In this document: piece after piece, positions 38,566 to 51,245 of the stretch
Layout: each line of letters opens with the position of its first letter
Numbering within the stretch: the first letter of the stretch is position 1
Source of the DNA: Podospora pseudoanserina
Lineage: Eukaryota; Ascomycota; Sordariomycetes; Sordariales; Podosporaceae
Assembly: GCF_035222485.1 (NCBI RefSeq)
Contig: NC_085921.1
Span: 3,782,001 to 3,846,000, forward strand
DNA length: 64,000 nt
Direction of reading: 5' to 3'
Made by a program: the position numbers and the translations under genes
Notes under the pieces: model-generated
The model's database searches: none
What the model was told of the DNA's origin: nothing
The model's input: the letters and a program-made list of their open reading frames with translations, nothing else

Positions 38566-41500
38566 TTTGAGAGATTGGTGGAGGTTACGAGTGGTCTGGA
38601 AGGTATGAAGTGGCCTGGATGGAAGACGCCTTGCACAAACTCGAAGTGAAGCCAACTTGAAGGAGGGGCAGGCAAAAAGCTATGGTGGAGGTGGGGTTTA
38701 TCAACAACGATACGGCAAACCGATTGCAGCGAGCGGGTGCAGAGATTTTTCTTCAGGGAGGTATGAGCGAATTACAGGGTCCAAACTTCGCGGTGTGGAG
38801 AGCCCAGCTTGAGGGTTGGAAGTAAAAACTCAAACATAACCCTGGAAAATACTCATTCTGACGTCTGAAGTCTGCCAACCTTTCATCCGTAGCTATCCGT
38901 GGCTGTCGTCGCACTATCTTATCACTATCAAAAACAGGCAATGCTTTTGAGGCAGAGGGGTAATGAGGAGGGGTCACTAGCAACAAAATCAACTTGCCAT
39001 TGACAGACACCCTGAACTAGAGCAAAGCGGAGAAGGAGATGTTGTGGTCTGCCTGGAATCTTCATTGTTATTTAATTAAGTTGGGTGTACTTGGACAACA
39101 ACTGTGCGACGCACGGCGTTGAGCCGGAGAGTGAAAGCGATGGCCGGGATTGAGCCGCTCAGACGAGACCTCTACCTGCCGGACTGGACGGCCCCGCTCC
39201 GGCGACAGCTCGGACCTTTGCCCAGCGAGGGCCTGAGGGGTCAAAAAGACAGGACGCTAATGAGGGCTGAGGAATGTCTGAGCGCCCGATCATTGGCACC
39301 ATCGCCTTGAAGATCAGCAGATGATGTTTGCAGCTCACGGAACGGCGCGATCACTCACCACTTCAACTGCGCACGAGCTGCCGTAAGTGGATGGTGACAA
39401 TCCGAGGCACAGAGCTTGCGGGCCCCGTGGGCCGTACCACCGGGGATGTGCCGTGCCGTGATTTGTATGATGCTCACTCCTTCACGTTTGGAATAATAAT
39501 GATGATGTCGGATTGGGGGCCCTTCCTACCCAGCAGACCAGCTATCGAGTAAATTATGGCCGAGGTAGTTGGTGTCTTTTGTCTCGAGCAGGCTGTGTAA
39601 CAGTGACTCGGCCTCATTGCCAGACACCACATGTCTTTGATGCTATGCTGTATACAGATCACCACAAATAGATTGTAGATTCGCCGAGGTCAGCTTGATG
39701 GCTCGGGTCCCTGCACCCCTCCGAGACCACCCTCCCGCTGCTCCCAAACTGTTCAGTGAGCCAAAGACCGGTGAGAATGTCTGCGGCCATGCAGTCGCCC
39801 GAAACGCACTATCAAAAAACAAAAGTGACGCCGCATGCCCACACTGCGGAATCGGGCGTAGCTGCAGTATATATTAATCGCTATATGTTGGCGTTGCTGC
39901 CATGTGGCTCTGATTGGTGCGGCGGGCTGTAGATGTTTCCAGGAACACCGTGGCTTTGGATGTCGTCAAAAACTTCCTTTGCGTGTGTCATTGAACACGA
40001 AATCATCATGACGAACTCCATTCCCGTCTCACTGAGGGCTGATCTGTGCCCTTCTTGTCAGTCAACCAGTAGGGCTAGGTAGGAACTTTTAGTGAAAAGT
40101 GTCCACCCAAGCCCTGGTGAAGTCCATTCTCGCTTGCCCCTCATCTCATGGATGATTGCGAAAGACGGAAAAAGAAACGAAGTTTTGAAGCTACACAGGT
40201 CAACTCCACAAGATGCTGCGCACGCTGGAGATGGTCACGTCCATCCGCCACCGGAGAGAATGTACCGTAGGCATCTATCTGGCAGTTCCCAGTCAGTGAG
40301 CCTATCGACAGCTTGGTGAGCCCCAAGACCAAAAACAATGACGAACATCTGACACTTGAAGCGCACAGATCAGGCCCAAACGCTCGGGGCGGTTCGCGTG
40401 GCATTTTGTGGCAGTTTGAAAGGCTAGCAGGCCACAGGGGCCTCTTACAAGGTGAGTGGCTCGGGGAAAATGTGGTAAATCTGGAGTCGAAGTGAGCCCG
40501 AGCCGTCGACCTGCATCTGCCCGCGGTCCTTCATTGGTGCATGTGAAGTCAAAGGACCCGCCCACATCTTCAATTCAACTCATTGTCCAGCTTCGGAGCT
40601 AGCGCGGAGAGGCAGCTGCAGCCCGGGGCGCAATAAAAGGGGTTTCCGCCGTTCTTGGTAGGAAAAAGTGCATTACCGAGATACAGGACACGCGCATAGG
40701 CGCAAGCGCTCGGTCTTCGTGTTCTGGTGTCTTTGAGTAAGACTTCTTGAAGGGCAGCGTGAAAAACCATCAGTTCGGTACCGTTAAAGTTGGCTGTAGT
40801 GTAAAGGCATATGGATACCTAGAATTTAAGGGTTGAGCATGCTGCCCAGTTGTTGCGCCGGAGCGGGGCCTGCCTCCGCTTCCGGTTGTTACGGCCGGTG
40901 TTGACAGAGCAGGCCTTGATAAGAGGCAAGGAAGCGAGCTGAAATCCGTGGCGATGGCGCCAAAGCTGGCGACTGATGGAGCCCTTTTTGATGACAAACT
41001 GGAGGTTTTAGTTGCGATCAACCGTTACGGATTGCGGACCCGACCTTGACGGGCTTGGTCACTCCATCGGATCTGCTGGTATTGGACAGTTGCGAAATGC
41101 ACCGCGATGATACTGCGCAGCAAAAGAAGAGGAATTCCAGAACACACGGCCCACCCGAACCACGAGGACCACCGCATGGCCAGTGTGCAGTACTCGGTAG
41201 GTGGAACAATGAAAGACATTGAGGAATGAATACTCTGTACCTCTACTCAAAAAAGAAGAAGCACGAGATGCTGAGATAAATGCAGGCAGTTGCAAGACAT
41301 GAACCCCTGAACAAGTGCTTACCACTTTTCAAGGTGTGTCCGGCGTGCCTTGCTAGTGTACCGCGCTCTCTTCAGCACGGCCCACGCAGGGCCCCTCGAG
41401 GCGAGAAGAAGAATGGGGTTGCATGGATGGACATGGGTGCATCGATGCATGGAAAGATGAGCGCTGCAGAAGAATTAATACGGGGGGAGGTCGCACCTGG

Positions 41501-42129
41501 CGCTGAGCCAAGGGTCGCCGGCCGTTCTGCTGCTCTTTTTGCTGCTTCTGCTGCCCATCCCCTCGGTGCACCTGATCGATCCTCTCACCTAAAATTCCTG
41601 TATTACGATTATTCCTCTCAGCTTCCATTCTTCTATCCTTTTTGTTCTTGCTGCCGGACCGCTCGGATTGTCCCTCACTCTCCCGTCATAATCCCCCCTT
41701 TCTGTCAACCCGCCGTGGCCCGCTTTCCCCATCCGTCACATCCCGGCTCACTCCTCGTCAGTCCAGCTCCAGTTTCACCAGCAACCCCCAGACAACAGCA
41801 GACAGCATTGTCGAGAAGCGCCAATTGCCCATCGGAAGCCTGGCCGGTCGATGGTAAGGCGAGGATAAGGCGCCATTGAGATCGAATCTCGACCACGGGC
41901 TCGCTGCGACGTCATTACGACCTTCTTACAGCGCCATCAGGCGTTTCATGTCCTGTGGACCTCAGCTCCCCTTCGTGCGCCGCCCTCCGTCATTCGCTCG
42001 CAGCACGCCCTCCTCGACAGCTAATACTCCGAACTTCGACAATCGTCACACGCCGAACGATCTTTTTTGGTTTTTCCTTTTTGATATTTCGCATCGATTC
42101 GCCATCACAACGGCCACCCGACTGATATA
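38566..42129. other. Long region with no supported gene
   Basis: About 3.6 kb between spermidine synthase and the G-alpha gene, whose start codons point away from each other. Frames of up to 199 codons (41280-41879) lack domains and end in a pyrimidine-rich stretch that looks like the G-alpha leader. No repeats or RNA genes were recognised. Confidence 0.4.
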
Positions 42130-43447
42130 ATGTGTTTTGGAGCTCGTGAAAAAGGCGATGAGGCCGGCGCGGCCAGGTCGCGTGAGTTGGACAAGATTAT
42201 TCGCGCCGATGAGAAGAAGATGTCAAAGGAGGTGAAGCTTCTGTTGTTAGGTACGGATGCTTCGGCCCGGTCTATTGCGCTGTCTGCAGCTATCCTAACT
42301 GTGTCAAACAGGAGCGGGCGAATCCGGCAAATCCACGGTGCTCAAACAGATGAAGTTGATCTACGCGCAGGGGTTCAGCAAAAGCGAAAAGCTGGAGTGG
42401 AAGCCAGTAGTATTCCAGAATATCGTCCATTCCTTTCGATTAATCTTCGACGCCATGAACGAGCTCAACATCCCATTTGAGAACCCAGATAACGAGGTTG
42501 GTATCTAACTACTTGAGTGTTTGGCTCTCCCCCGCTAACACAACATGCGTAGAAAAACATGGCGCACATTATGGTGGACTACGATGTGGTTGCGGATGAG
42601 CCACTGCCAGAAGACTACTTGGAGCCCATCAAAAGTTTATGGCAAGACCAGGGCGTGAAGAGTGCCATCGCGAAGGGCAACGAATATGCCTTGCATGACA
42701 ACCTTGACTAGTAAGCAGCCTGCGCCGTCGCCTTTGTTGTGATATTTGCAATTTGCTGACCAACCCGCTTGCAGCTTCTGCGGCGATTTGGACCGTGTTT
42801 GGGCCAAAGACTACGTACCAACTGATCAGGATTTGTTGCGCTCAAGGTTAAGGACAACGGGCATCACTGAGACGATCTTCGACCTCGGTCAACTCACATA
42901 TCGCATGTTCGACGTCGGCGGCCAAAGATCAGAACGCAAGAAGTGGATTCACTGCTTCGAAAACGTCAACTGCCTGCTATTTTTGGTAGCCATTTCAGGT
43001 TACGACCAATGTCTGGTGGAAGACAAGGACGGTGTATGTTGACCCCCACGCATACCTCGAGTACCGTTACCAGAAAAAAACGGAAACTAACAATTGAACT
43101 AGAACCAAATGAACGAAGCCCTGATGCTGTGGGAGTCCATCGCCAACTCTCACTGGTTCAGCAAGTCTGCGCTGATCCTCTTCCTGAACAAGATGGATCT
43201 CTTCAAAGAGAAGCTGGCCAAGAGTCCGATAACAGATCACGGCTTCACCGACTACCACGGCCCACCAGACGACCCGAACCTGGCCAGCAAGTACTTCATG
43301 GACAAGTTCCGGGCGCTGAACCGGAACCCAGAGAAGGAGATTTACGGACATTTCACTAACGCGACCGACACCAACTTGCTCAAGATCACCATGGGTTCCG
43401 TGCAGGATATGATTATCCAACGGAACTTGAAGCAGCTTATACTGTAA
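42130..43447 (+). CDS. gna-2: Heterotrimeric G-protein alpha subunit, group II
   Basis: Exons 42130-42250, 42312-42496, 42553-42710, 42775-43033 and 43103-43447 give 355 residues, the usual size for the family. GTPase motifs: GAGESGKST (P-loop, split by intron 1), RLRTTGI (switch I), [13 protein letters not shown] (switch II), FLNKMDLF (guanine specificity) and FTNATDT. The N-terminus MCFGAREK lacks the Gly2 needed for myristoylation but keeps Cys3-type palmitoylation potential at Cys2. That start, together with [14 protein letters not shown], marks the GNA-2-like group II rather than the GNA-1 or GNA-3 classes. It acts at the plasma membrane downstream of seven-pass receptors. All five exons keep phase with good branch sites. 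Confidence 0.95.
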
Positions 43448-46400
43448 GGGGTGAACCACTTATTTGCATATTCGATGTTTTCAACACTTTTTCTTCACAC
43501 ACAACTTCGCCTCTTGACTATATCTCACACATTTTATTTACGAACAGTGCGCGCCCCTTGTAAAGGTTTTCTCGGTGTCCGTCTGCAAAGAAGAAACGGC
43601 CGGAAAACGGGGAGAAGAGGCAAAAAGACAAATGGTTGTAATTCACCACACTACCCTTGTTTTGTTTCGCGTCCTTTTTTGTTTGTTTTCGTCATTCATC
43701 CTTGTCATTACTTATCATGATACTGGGTTTCTGGGCGGCTTGTTTTTTTGTTGCTTTTTTTTCTTTCTCATGCCCTTTTCCCCGTTTTTTATGTTTTATT
43801 GGGGATACAAATGTGACCTAACCAGAGTTTTTTTTTACTTGATTATGATAGGGTCTGAAAAAGGAAGAAGAGAAGAGAACATGATAGCCTCCGTTTCTTC
43901 TTTGCGAGTTTTCCGCGACACATTTCTTCACCGTTTCTCTACATTTGAGCCGAGACCGACTGCAACCGCTGCTGCATATTCATGCAGATCTCGACAGACC
44001 CCGGCTCTTATTTTACCCTCCGCGTGGCAGACACGGCACACACACACGATTCGCGCCCGTCCGTCCGTCCGTCTACGAACCGAATTGTTACTTGCCGTCC
44101 GAACGGGTTCGAATGACGACATTGCTTTGTCCTTTTGGGCAGACTTTTTGATTCAAGGTGTATATGCTATTTTTTTGGGGGGGGGAGGGGCGTGTTGGTT
44201 TGTTTATACTTTTTTATATACCTTTTTGGGGGAACAAGAGGACTACGATGGCTGTGATGATGGGGTATTTTGTGGCTTTCCATGGCGTTCCTTGTTTCCG
44301 CTAATTTTCGACTTACATGCGAGCAGAGAGATGTTGGAATAGGGGGAGACTTTGAGGTGATGATGATGGTTGTGGTGCTGGGTGTTTGGATAGGAGAGGG
44401 AAATGTGTTAGTTTTTGTATAGTGGTGATGAAGATGGTGATATGATTGTGAGAATAAGAGATGAGAATGTTTGAAAGAACGAGATGAAAGAAGATGTGAA
44501 GGTGTGAGAAAATGAGACAAGTGGTCGTTCGAGCTGAGGAAGCTGAGGGGGAGGGGGAGGTCTCTTATACCCGGGGTGACTGAAGTGTGAGTTGGGGCTG
44601 TTATTAAAACGGCTGGACGGCAAGGGCGGCGGGCGGACGTTGATGAGAAGTGGGGAATTTACCGCTGTGAGCCAGGGGAATGGATGTGACCCCAGTGGTG
44701 GGATGGGAGAGGAGAGAAGGTTTGTTGATGTGACACTGCATGAACGGTGTGCATGGAACGGGGCGGCCGTGGGGGAACGGGAGGATTGGGATGATAAGCT
44801 GTGGGCCAGATAAGTTCAAAGAGAGATGGAGAGAAGTTTGTGAGACTATTTAATCGCTTTGAGAAATCACATTTTGCTGGCTGCAGTTGACGCCGTACAG
44901 ATACATGTATCACTTTCTTGTGGGGGGTAAGATTTTGGAGCGAGGAAACGGGATATTTCCAAGCCTTTTTTCTCAGTCTTGACATTTTTTTTCTGACAAG
45001 AGAAAGGGGTTACATTCCAGATGGACCCCCCTTGTTCTCAACCGAAACCAGCTTTCTCTTCGGTGGTGTGTTTTAAGGGTGTGGTGCTTCATGCTACCAA
45101 GACCACCACACACGCCATCTTGGATAATAAACCAGCTCAAAAAGAAAGAAACGAGGACAGCCAAGGTGCGGCGTGGATGGTTGGGGAGATACCTATGCGA
45201 GAAATAGGGGTATTGCAGATGAAATCAAGATACCGGTCAATCTGGTCGAATCTTGAATGGCTTTTTTTGTTGTTTCTTTTCACATGTGAACCTTGACGGA
45301 TGAATTTGGAACAAGACGATCGACAAAAGATAAAACAAAAGATCGACACTCCCAACTACCGAGAGGAGGTTGGGCGCTATGGAGCGGGAAAGCCGGTGCC
45401 TCCGTCCGCGGGTGCTGCCGTTGCAGAGAAGGATTCCCAGGCCTGGAAGCAATCGCCGAAGCGTTGAGGAAGAAGGGGAAAACTCACCGAACATTTGTGC
45501 CGCGCCTATAAGACGCCCAGAAGTCAATGCTGCAACGTTGGCTGCACTCGGCGCAACCGGGGAGACGCAAGTTCAACACCCGGTTTTTTGACGCTATTTC
45601 TGACGAGATAACGGCGATGTTTTGCCAGAATTTGGATGTTGTGAGTTGTTTGAAGATATCCACCTGGATATATCCACTTTATGCCAACTTGACCGTTGGA
45701 TGTTGGGGTGACAGGTGGAGTGGGCAGACAGGAAGTGGAACATCGTTACTTCGCTGGCTTCTTGCTTTCTTCTTCCCCCCTGAAATTGACAACACAGCAA
45801 CAGGGAAACAGGCAGAAATCAGGCATTTGACTTGTCAAACAGAGAAATATTTTTCCAGCGAGAAGTTTGAAGGAAACGGTGTTGGACCTGGCTCCGTTTT
45901 GTTCGATGCAACGACATTCATGTAGGTCAAGCTGGAACCAATGTCTCGAAACTGCAGGACGAATGTCTTGGGCGGTGGGATATTTCTTTTTCTTACTCGC
46001 GGTTCGGTGGTAATCTGTACCACACAGTATGAGGTTCAAAGAAAATGAACCGCGCCGGGTAAGACAAGCAGATTTGTTCGGAGAGATCTCTTCTCGATGG
46101 TGGTGGCGGTGGCTCGCCTACCTCTATCATGCAAGATTGGGCGGTCAAGATCACCGATTCATGAGATTTCTGTTCATCGAGGGGATGCCATGCCGTCTGC
46201 GTAGGAAACTTGGTTCATCGATCCCGAATTGACTTGCGGTTCGCTGCAGGGGATGAGATTTCGGTAACGGCAAACCAGAGTGTGTCACGGACATTTCATC
46301 AATCGTGATCGGACGGAGGAACGTGAGCCGCACGTGGCTCCCATGCCGTGAGTGACACCCATGTCTAATATCATGAACTTAACAATGCTAAATTTCCCTT

Positions 46401-47700
46401 GGTGGTGAGCATATTCGGTCGTTCGATGTTTGGGCAGGATCAAAAGGGATTGCTAGGACCAATCTCCTGTCGTCTGCCGAGCATCCTCAAGACATCTGTC
46501 GTCGGCAGTGTATCCCGGTTGCCGAAATGCGTGATACTACTCCGTAACGGACAAGGACGGCGACTGGAGACAGATTCAAGGGGTTTCGGTATTCTCCGAG
46601 GCAGGTTAAGCCGGGCGATGTGGGATCGTTGGAATGACGCCAGCGACCTCGGCAGAGGTACCGCAACGATCGCAAGACGGGAGAAACAGAGGAGGATTGT
46701 TTCAGTGGTATTGGATGTTATGTAAGCGGATGTGGCATCAAGCGGCAGTGTAGGTAGAACTCAGATGGAAGAGTCAGTTCTAACACGGGTTAGCAAGCTG
46801 TAGAATGATTATAAGCCTGTAGATTTAGGTAGACAGAGAGTTGACAACAGCTTTCGGCGCAAACCGACGACAAGCGGAGGGAGGTTGTTGCTGAATTTCT
46901 TCGGATTTGCGGTCTCAGCCCAGCTTGTGAGCCGGCCCGCTCCCAGCACGCGACTAATGGCCCGCTACGGATGCACAACCGACGCGCCGCGGGCACTGAC
47001 AGGAGCTCAAAGCGCAAGGCGATGCTTCATTCCGAGACACAAGCCTCAGGTCTGAACAACCAAGCATTTTCCTATTCCCAAAACATTTGTAGTCAGTGGG
47101 GATCGTTGCATTTGTTTTGCGACTGAAGAATCTCATGAAAAATCCCACCGAATCTGCGCCTTTGTGAGGCATGCTTAACCCTAACCCTCAAGCCTTGCCA
47201 GCTAGCGACAACCCAAACATGCAATAAGGTATTTGATGTTTGCAAATGAGCATTTTGTTAAAATTCAACACTCGGAAAAGATGGCAGTAAAAAGCAACCA
47301 GTTTCTTCCTGCGTAGTAACATGAATCGCACTGGGGTAATATTCAACCTTTGAAGTCCAGGTCTTGGCACTATTTAAGGTTGATTGCCGCTGGCAACGGT
47401 TGGCTGCAGGTGTAAACAACAGTGGCAGTCACAAAGGAGGGGTCGATCTTCGCACCTGCCTTCACATCACAAAACCACCCACAGCATCATTTGGCTGTAG
47501 TCAACCCTCAATTAAAGGTGTCACATATGCATCTCAGATCTCATCCGGTCCATTTGCTAAGCCTGCTGTTTTAACAGCTTCCCCTGTTGGACTTTTGATA
47601 CTTTCGAATGTAAACAAACGCCCAATATTACAACTCACAACTTACCACAAGCCCTTCATATCAACAGTCATTTCAATTTAATCACAACTCACAAACCAAG
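43448..47700. other. Long region with no supported gene
   Basis: About 4.25 kb. The left part is T-rich G-alpha 3' flank; a 255-codon open frame there (43575-44342) is low-complexity and Phe/Leu-rich and not credible. A GTCC run near 44055-44071 and two CCCTAA units at 47175-47187 were seen. The rest holds short frames only. The right end is the GH3 promoter. Confidence 0.4.
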
Positions 47701-50557
47701 ATGGCCTCCGTATCTCTCCTATCTCACAAAGCGGGCGGCACCAGCCAACACTCTGCAGCCCTCCTACCTTCAGACCAACCACCATCATATCAAGAAAAGA
47801 AAAGTTGACAATCAAAACTGGCCTTTTTCAAGACGAAAAGGGGCCTTCTCATTATCGTTCTCATACTTGTAATAATAGGTGGCGGGCTGGCAGGGTTGGC
47901 AGCTCTCCCAAAACACAATGACAATGGCTCCGAGGAAGCGTTGGATGGGGGGAGGATGATTCAGAAGGATGAGTATTTCTACGGGGGCTCAGAGCCGGTC
48001 TACCCCTCTCGTAAGTGGATGACTTTTTCTTTTTGGCGGTGACATGATGGAGTGAGAACTGACAGATATGGCATCGATAGCGGAAATGACTGGTTCTGGG
48101 GAGTGGAAAGAGGCTTTCAATAGAGCCAAAGAGTTTGTGGGCAAAATGACACTTGATGAGAAGGTATTCTACCGCCACGTCTGGATTTATTGTGACGAAC
48201 GAAACTGACAGGAAGCTCAGATCAGCCTCACTTCAGGAACGAACTCCGAGACCTCTTGCCCTGGCTTCTTGCCTGCCATCTCACGCCTAAAATTCCCGGG
48301 TATGTGTCTGGCTGATGCTGGACAGGGTGTCAGAGGAACAGATTTTGTTAGCAGCTGGCCGAGTGGCATTCATGTTGGGGCCAGCTGGAACAAGGAACTC
48401 ACTCTGGCAAGGGGCAAAGGTATGGGTGGTGAGTTCAGAACGAAGGGCGTCAATATTCTTCTGGGACCTGTAGTTGGGCCAGCTGGACGGGTTGTCAGTG
48501 GTGGAAGAAATTGGGAGGGCTTTGCCAGTGACCCTTATCTGTCCGGCGTATTGGTTGGTGAGACTGTCAAGGGGATTCAGGGAGTTGGGGTTGTCGCCAG
48601 CACAAAGGTATGTTATTATCTCGAAACTTCAAGTTGACGCTGAGGCTGACGATATATTCAGCATTTCATTGCCAATGAGCAAGAAACCAATAGAAACCCC
48701 AACAACGGTGTGGAGGCTGTCTCGTCAAATATAGATGACAGAACCATGCACGAGATTTACTTGTGGTAAGTGACGCGGAACTAACACTGCTAAAGAGCAA
48801 GCGTTGACGACGAAACCGCAGGCCCTTCCAGGATGCCGTACGCGCCGGAACGGGAAGCATCATGTGCTCCTACCAGAGGGTCAACAACTCGTACGGCTGC
48901 GCAAACAGCAAGACGCAAAATGGACTGCTCAAGACTGAACTTGGGTTTCAGGGTGGCGTTGTGAGCGACTGGGGAGCTCAGCACGCCGGGGTTGCCACAG
49001 CTGAAGCAGGCATGGATATGGCTATGCCAAATGGCGGTGACTTTTGGGGCTCACATCTCAAAGACGCCATCAAAAATGGAACGGTGCCCGAAAGCAGGCT
49101 AGATGATATGGTCCTCAGGTATGTCGGGTGCATTCTCTCCGTGTGTGTGAAAAGTTGTTGACCCAAGCAGAACAATCGCTTCTTGGTATCAAATGGGCCA
49201 GGACAATGACTTTCCTACGCCAGGTGTCGGTATGCCCAAGGACCTCACCAAGCCACATCGCATTATCGATGCAAGAAACTCTTCCTTCAAATCCACCCTA
49301 TTTGATGGTGCGGTTGAAGGTCATGTCCTGGTCAAAAACATCCGCAATGCCTTGCCGCTCAAGAGCCCCAAACTGCTGTCTATTTACGGCTACTCCGCCA
49401 AGAACCCCGACGAAAACAACCCAACAGATGGCCTCTCTCCCTGGCTGATGGGATCGGGATCCTTTGACTACCAGGAGTTTGGTGCAGGCTTCTTTGGCTG
49501 GTCAGGCGCAACACCAGGAACGACAGGCATTGCTTTTAACGGAACACTGTACTCCGGTGGTGGATCAGGGGCAACATCTCAGTCTCTTGCCATTTCACCA
49601 TATGACGCCATCCTTCAGCAAGCCTACGAGGACGATACAGCCCTCTTCTGGGACTTCCACAACGGCAAGCCGGCAGTGGATCCTGTCTCCAGCGCGTGTC
49701 TGGTATTCGGTAACGTCTGGGCTGCAGAAGGCGCAGATAGACCTGGCCTTCGAGACGATTACACCGACGAGCTGATCCTCCACGTCGCCAGCCAGTGCAA
49801 CAACACTGTTGTGGTTTTCCATAATGCTGGTATAAGACTCGTTGAAGAATTTATCGGCCACCCCAACGTCACAGCAGTGATCTTTGCCCATCTCCCAGGA
49901 CAAGCGTCCGGGAAGGCGTTGGCATCTATCCTCTATGGAAAGGAGAACCCTTCAGGTAAACTGCCTTATACTGTTGCGCGCAACGAAGACGACTATGGAG
50001 TCATGCTCAGGCCTGACAAGCCGGAGGGCATCTTTAAGTATTTCCCTCAGAGCAACTTTACCGAGGGTGTGTTTGTCGATTACAGGCACTTTGACGAAAA
50101 AAAGATCAAGCCTAGATTTGAGTTTGGGTTTGGCCTGAGTTACACTACCTTTGGGTATTCCAATCTTGCTGTTGAGAAGGATGGCAACAGAAGCTTTGAG
50201 GAGTTTCCCAAGGGGAAGACTGTAGAGGGTGGTCAGGAGGACTTGTGGGATGCACTGGTTAGAGTGGAGGCTGAGGTTGAGAACAAGGGGGAGGTGGAGG
50301 GGAAGGAGGTTGCGCAGTTGTATTTGGGGATTCCGGGGACGAGAGAGGAAAAGGTACCTATTAGGCAGTTAAGGGGGTTTGAGAAAGTGTTGGTTGGGGT
50401 GGGGGAGACGAAGAAGGTGGTGTTTGAGCTGACGAGGAGGGATTTGAGTGTCTGGGATGTGAGGGCGCAGAAGTGGAGGTTGGGGAAGGGGGAGTATAAC
50501 ATCGAGGTTGGGGGCAGTAGTAGGAATTTGCCTTTGTCTGGGAAGTTCACTGTGTAA
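47701..50557 (+). CDS. GH3 beta-glucosidase, membrane-anchored form
   Basis: Exons 47701-48010, 48066-48163, 48212-48607, 48662-48765, 48822-49118 and 49171-50557 keep phase and give 863 codons. An N-terminal cytosolic stretch ([12 protein letters not shown]) precedes a membrane segment, [20 protein letters not shown], so this is a type II anchored or cleaved enzyme. The GH3 N-domain includes the nucleophile Asp in [12 protein letters not shown]. The C-domain has [26 protein letters not shown] and [12 protein letters not shown], and a fibronectin III-like end closes the protein. It releases glucose from beta-glucosides and cellobiose. A TGA at 47806-47808 interrupts exon 1 before the membrane segment. 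An in-frame 123-nt intron from 47710 to 47832 (GTATCT to TTCAAG) would remove it; otherwise the gene is nonsense-mutated or misread there. Confidence 0.85.
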
Positions 50558-51245
50558 GACGGTTTTTTACAGATTGAAAGATGGGATGGCGCTTTGGATT
50601 TCCCATTGGGGTATGTACGACATGTGTATGAGTTATGAATGTGAGCTATGGAGGATGTTGGGTTAGGGTTCAATACGACTACAAGATACACAAGGCCCTC
50701 GATGTCTACGTCAGTTTCCCCAAGATCGCACTTAGATGATGAGTTGGAGCTCAATGGCCATTGAAGCGGATCTTCACCCCGGAAATGGCATATATCCGGC
50801 CCGCACCGATTTACCCGGCAGCTCCTCCCCGATGCGACCCCCGTCGATCGTCACCCGGCCACTTGAGGCTCAATGCGGGCCACATCTTGGCTCCTATCAT
50901 GAATCACGGTTCGGCTGAAGAGCTTCCACTTTGGAGATCGTCGTGAGGGGAAAAGAGGAGTACGCGTGGTGCGCCGTGATGGCCCTCTGCATGAACAAGA
51001 GTCTCGCGCAGATTGCAGTGCCCTTGGAATCTGCAATATGGATTTCATTAACCTTCTTGTCCCGCTTCCGTGGCGCTGGTAAAGGTGTGAATGGGGAAAA
51101 GAAAAAGCGGAGGATGATGCTGCTTTGCTGCAGGGGTGTAATTGAGGTGATATAAAGTGCATATATTTCCCCCCCCTCGTCCACTGATTCTAGAGTTTGT
51201 TCGCCTCAGGGACAACCTCAGTTTTGGCTTTCCCTCGCACACAAG
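50558..51245. promoter_or_regulatory. Promoter region of the xylanase gene
   Basis: 688 bp between two genes on the same strand. TATAAAG at 51151-51157 lies 95 bp before the xylanase start codon and is a credible TATA box. A CCCCGG near 50777 fits the broad binding pattern of the carbon catabolite repressor CreA on one strand, but such short matches are common by chance. Confidence 0.5.

Noticed and set aside
43575-44342. 255-codon frame after the G-alpha gene
   Set aside because: It is low-complexity T-rich sequence translated as Phe/Leu; probably 3' untranslated region.
47175-47187. Two CCCTAA units, telomere-like
   Set aside because: Two units are too few for an internal telomere and occur by chance.
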